This document shows positions 63,894 through 64,000 of a DNA stretch of 64,000 nt, piece by piece (position 1 is the stretch's first letter; each line of letters starts with the position of its first letter). Location: assembly GCA_022316685.1 (NCBI GenBank), contig JAKJHU010000023.1:8419192-8483191 (forward strand), in the 5' to 3' direction. The DNA comes from Progne subis subis. Taxonomy: Eukaryota; Chordata; Aves; Passeriformes; Hirundinidae. Below the pieces are notes generated by a model that worked only from the letters and a program-made list of their open reading frames with translations, was not told the origin of the DNA and searched no databases. A program made the position numbers and the translations under genes.

Positions 63894-64000
63894 CCCCCCC
63901 TTTCTTTTCCCTCCTCCTGAATGTGACATCATCACATCATCAGACACCAGCTCTACTTCTGTAATAAAAAAGGATCCCGAGCAGAGCTACCTGGGACGAG

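Larger units (their letters stand above)
40636..64000 (-). other. NHS: NHS intron 1 (partial), no exon 1 visible
   Basis: 23.4 kb upstream of exon 2. Apart from the repeats listed separately, no coding exon, GC-rich promoter or CpG island is apparent. The first NHS intron is hundreds of kilobases in mammals, so exon 1 being outside the window is expected. Short open frames throughout are treated as chance. Confidence 0.7.

Noticed and set aside
63281..63964. 227-codon plus-strand open frame
   Set aside because: Its last third is the T60 homopolymer read as phenylalanine; the rest has no recognisable domain.

Overview
The window is vertebrate nuclear DNA, almost certainly from a bird. Its single host gene is NHS (Nance-Horan syndrome actin-remodelling regulator), read on the minus strand. 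Repeats are CR1 LINE 3' ends plus many retroviral LTRs and ERV relics, as expected for an avian and perhaps passerine genome. No bacterial gene organisation, CRISPR array or tRNA/rRNA gene was seen.

Layout. (1) 1-12545 is a nested graveyard of endogenous retroviruses: a minus-strand class II (betaretrovirus-like) provirus with LTR, Lys-type primer-binding site, leader and decayed gag, whose gag is interrupted by a complete 910-bp solo LTR with a 5-bp target duplication; three plus-strand copies of one LTR family; an env fragment; a minus-strand ERVL-like relic with a Leu-type primer-binding site; a second solo LTR (552 bp, TSD ttgac); a long minus-strand LTR; and an integrase fragment. (2) 12546-14084 is spacer with no recognised gene. 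(3) 14085-40635 holds NHS exons 8 to 2, including a 3.6-kb 3' UTR. All splice sites are canonical and all exon phases agree. (4) 40636-64000 is NHS intron 1 (exon 1 is not visible), with a 282-bp solo LTR, CR1 fragments, a compound pentanucleotide satellite and homopolymer tracts.

Function. NHS is a scaffold with an N-terminal WAVE-homology domain that links to the WAVE/Abi actin machinery. The exons here encode the end of that domain, a basic cluster, the long disordered serine-rich middle and the conserved C-terminus. Exon 6 contains two apparent frame changes of the same sign about 180 bp apart. Homology continues in all three frames, so these are either sequence errors or a real lesion.

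No new multi-gene system was found. The most useful observations are the exon 6 frame changes, the exact nested LTR insertions with target-site duplications, and the ATTCT/ATGCT satellite grown from a CR1 tail.
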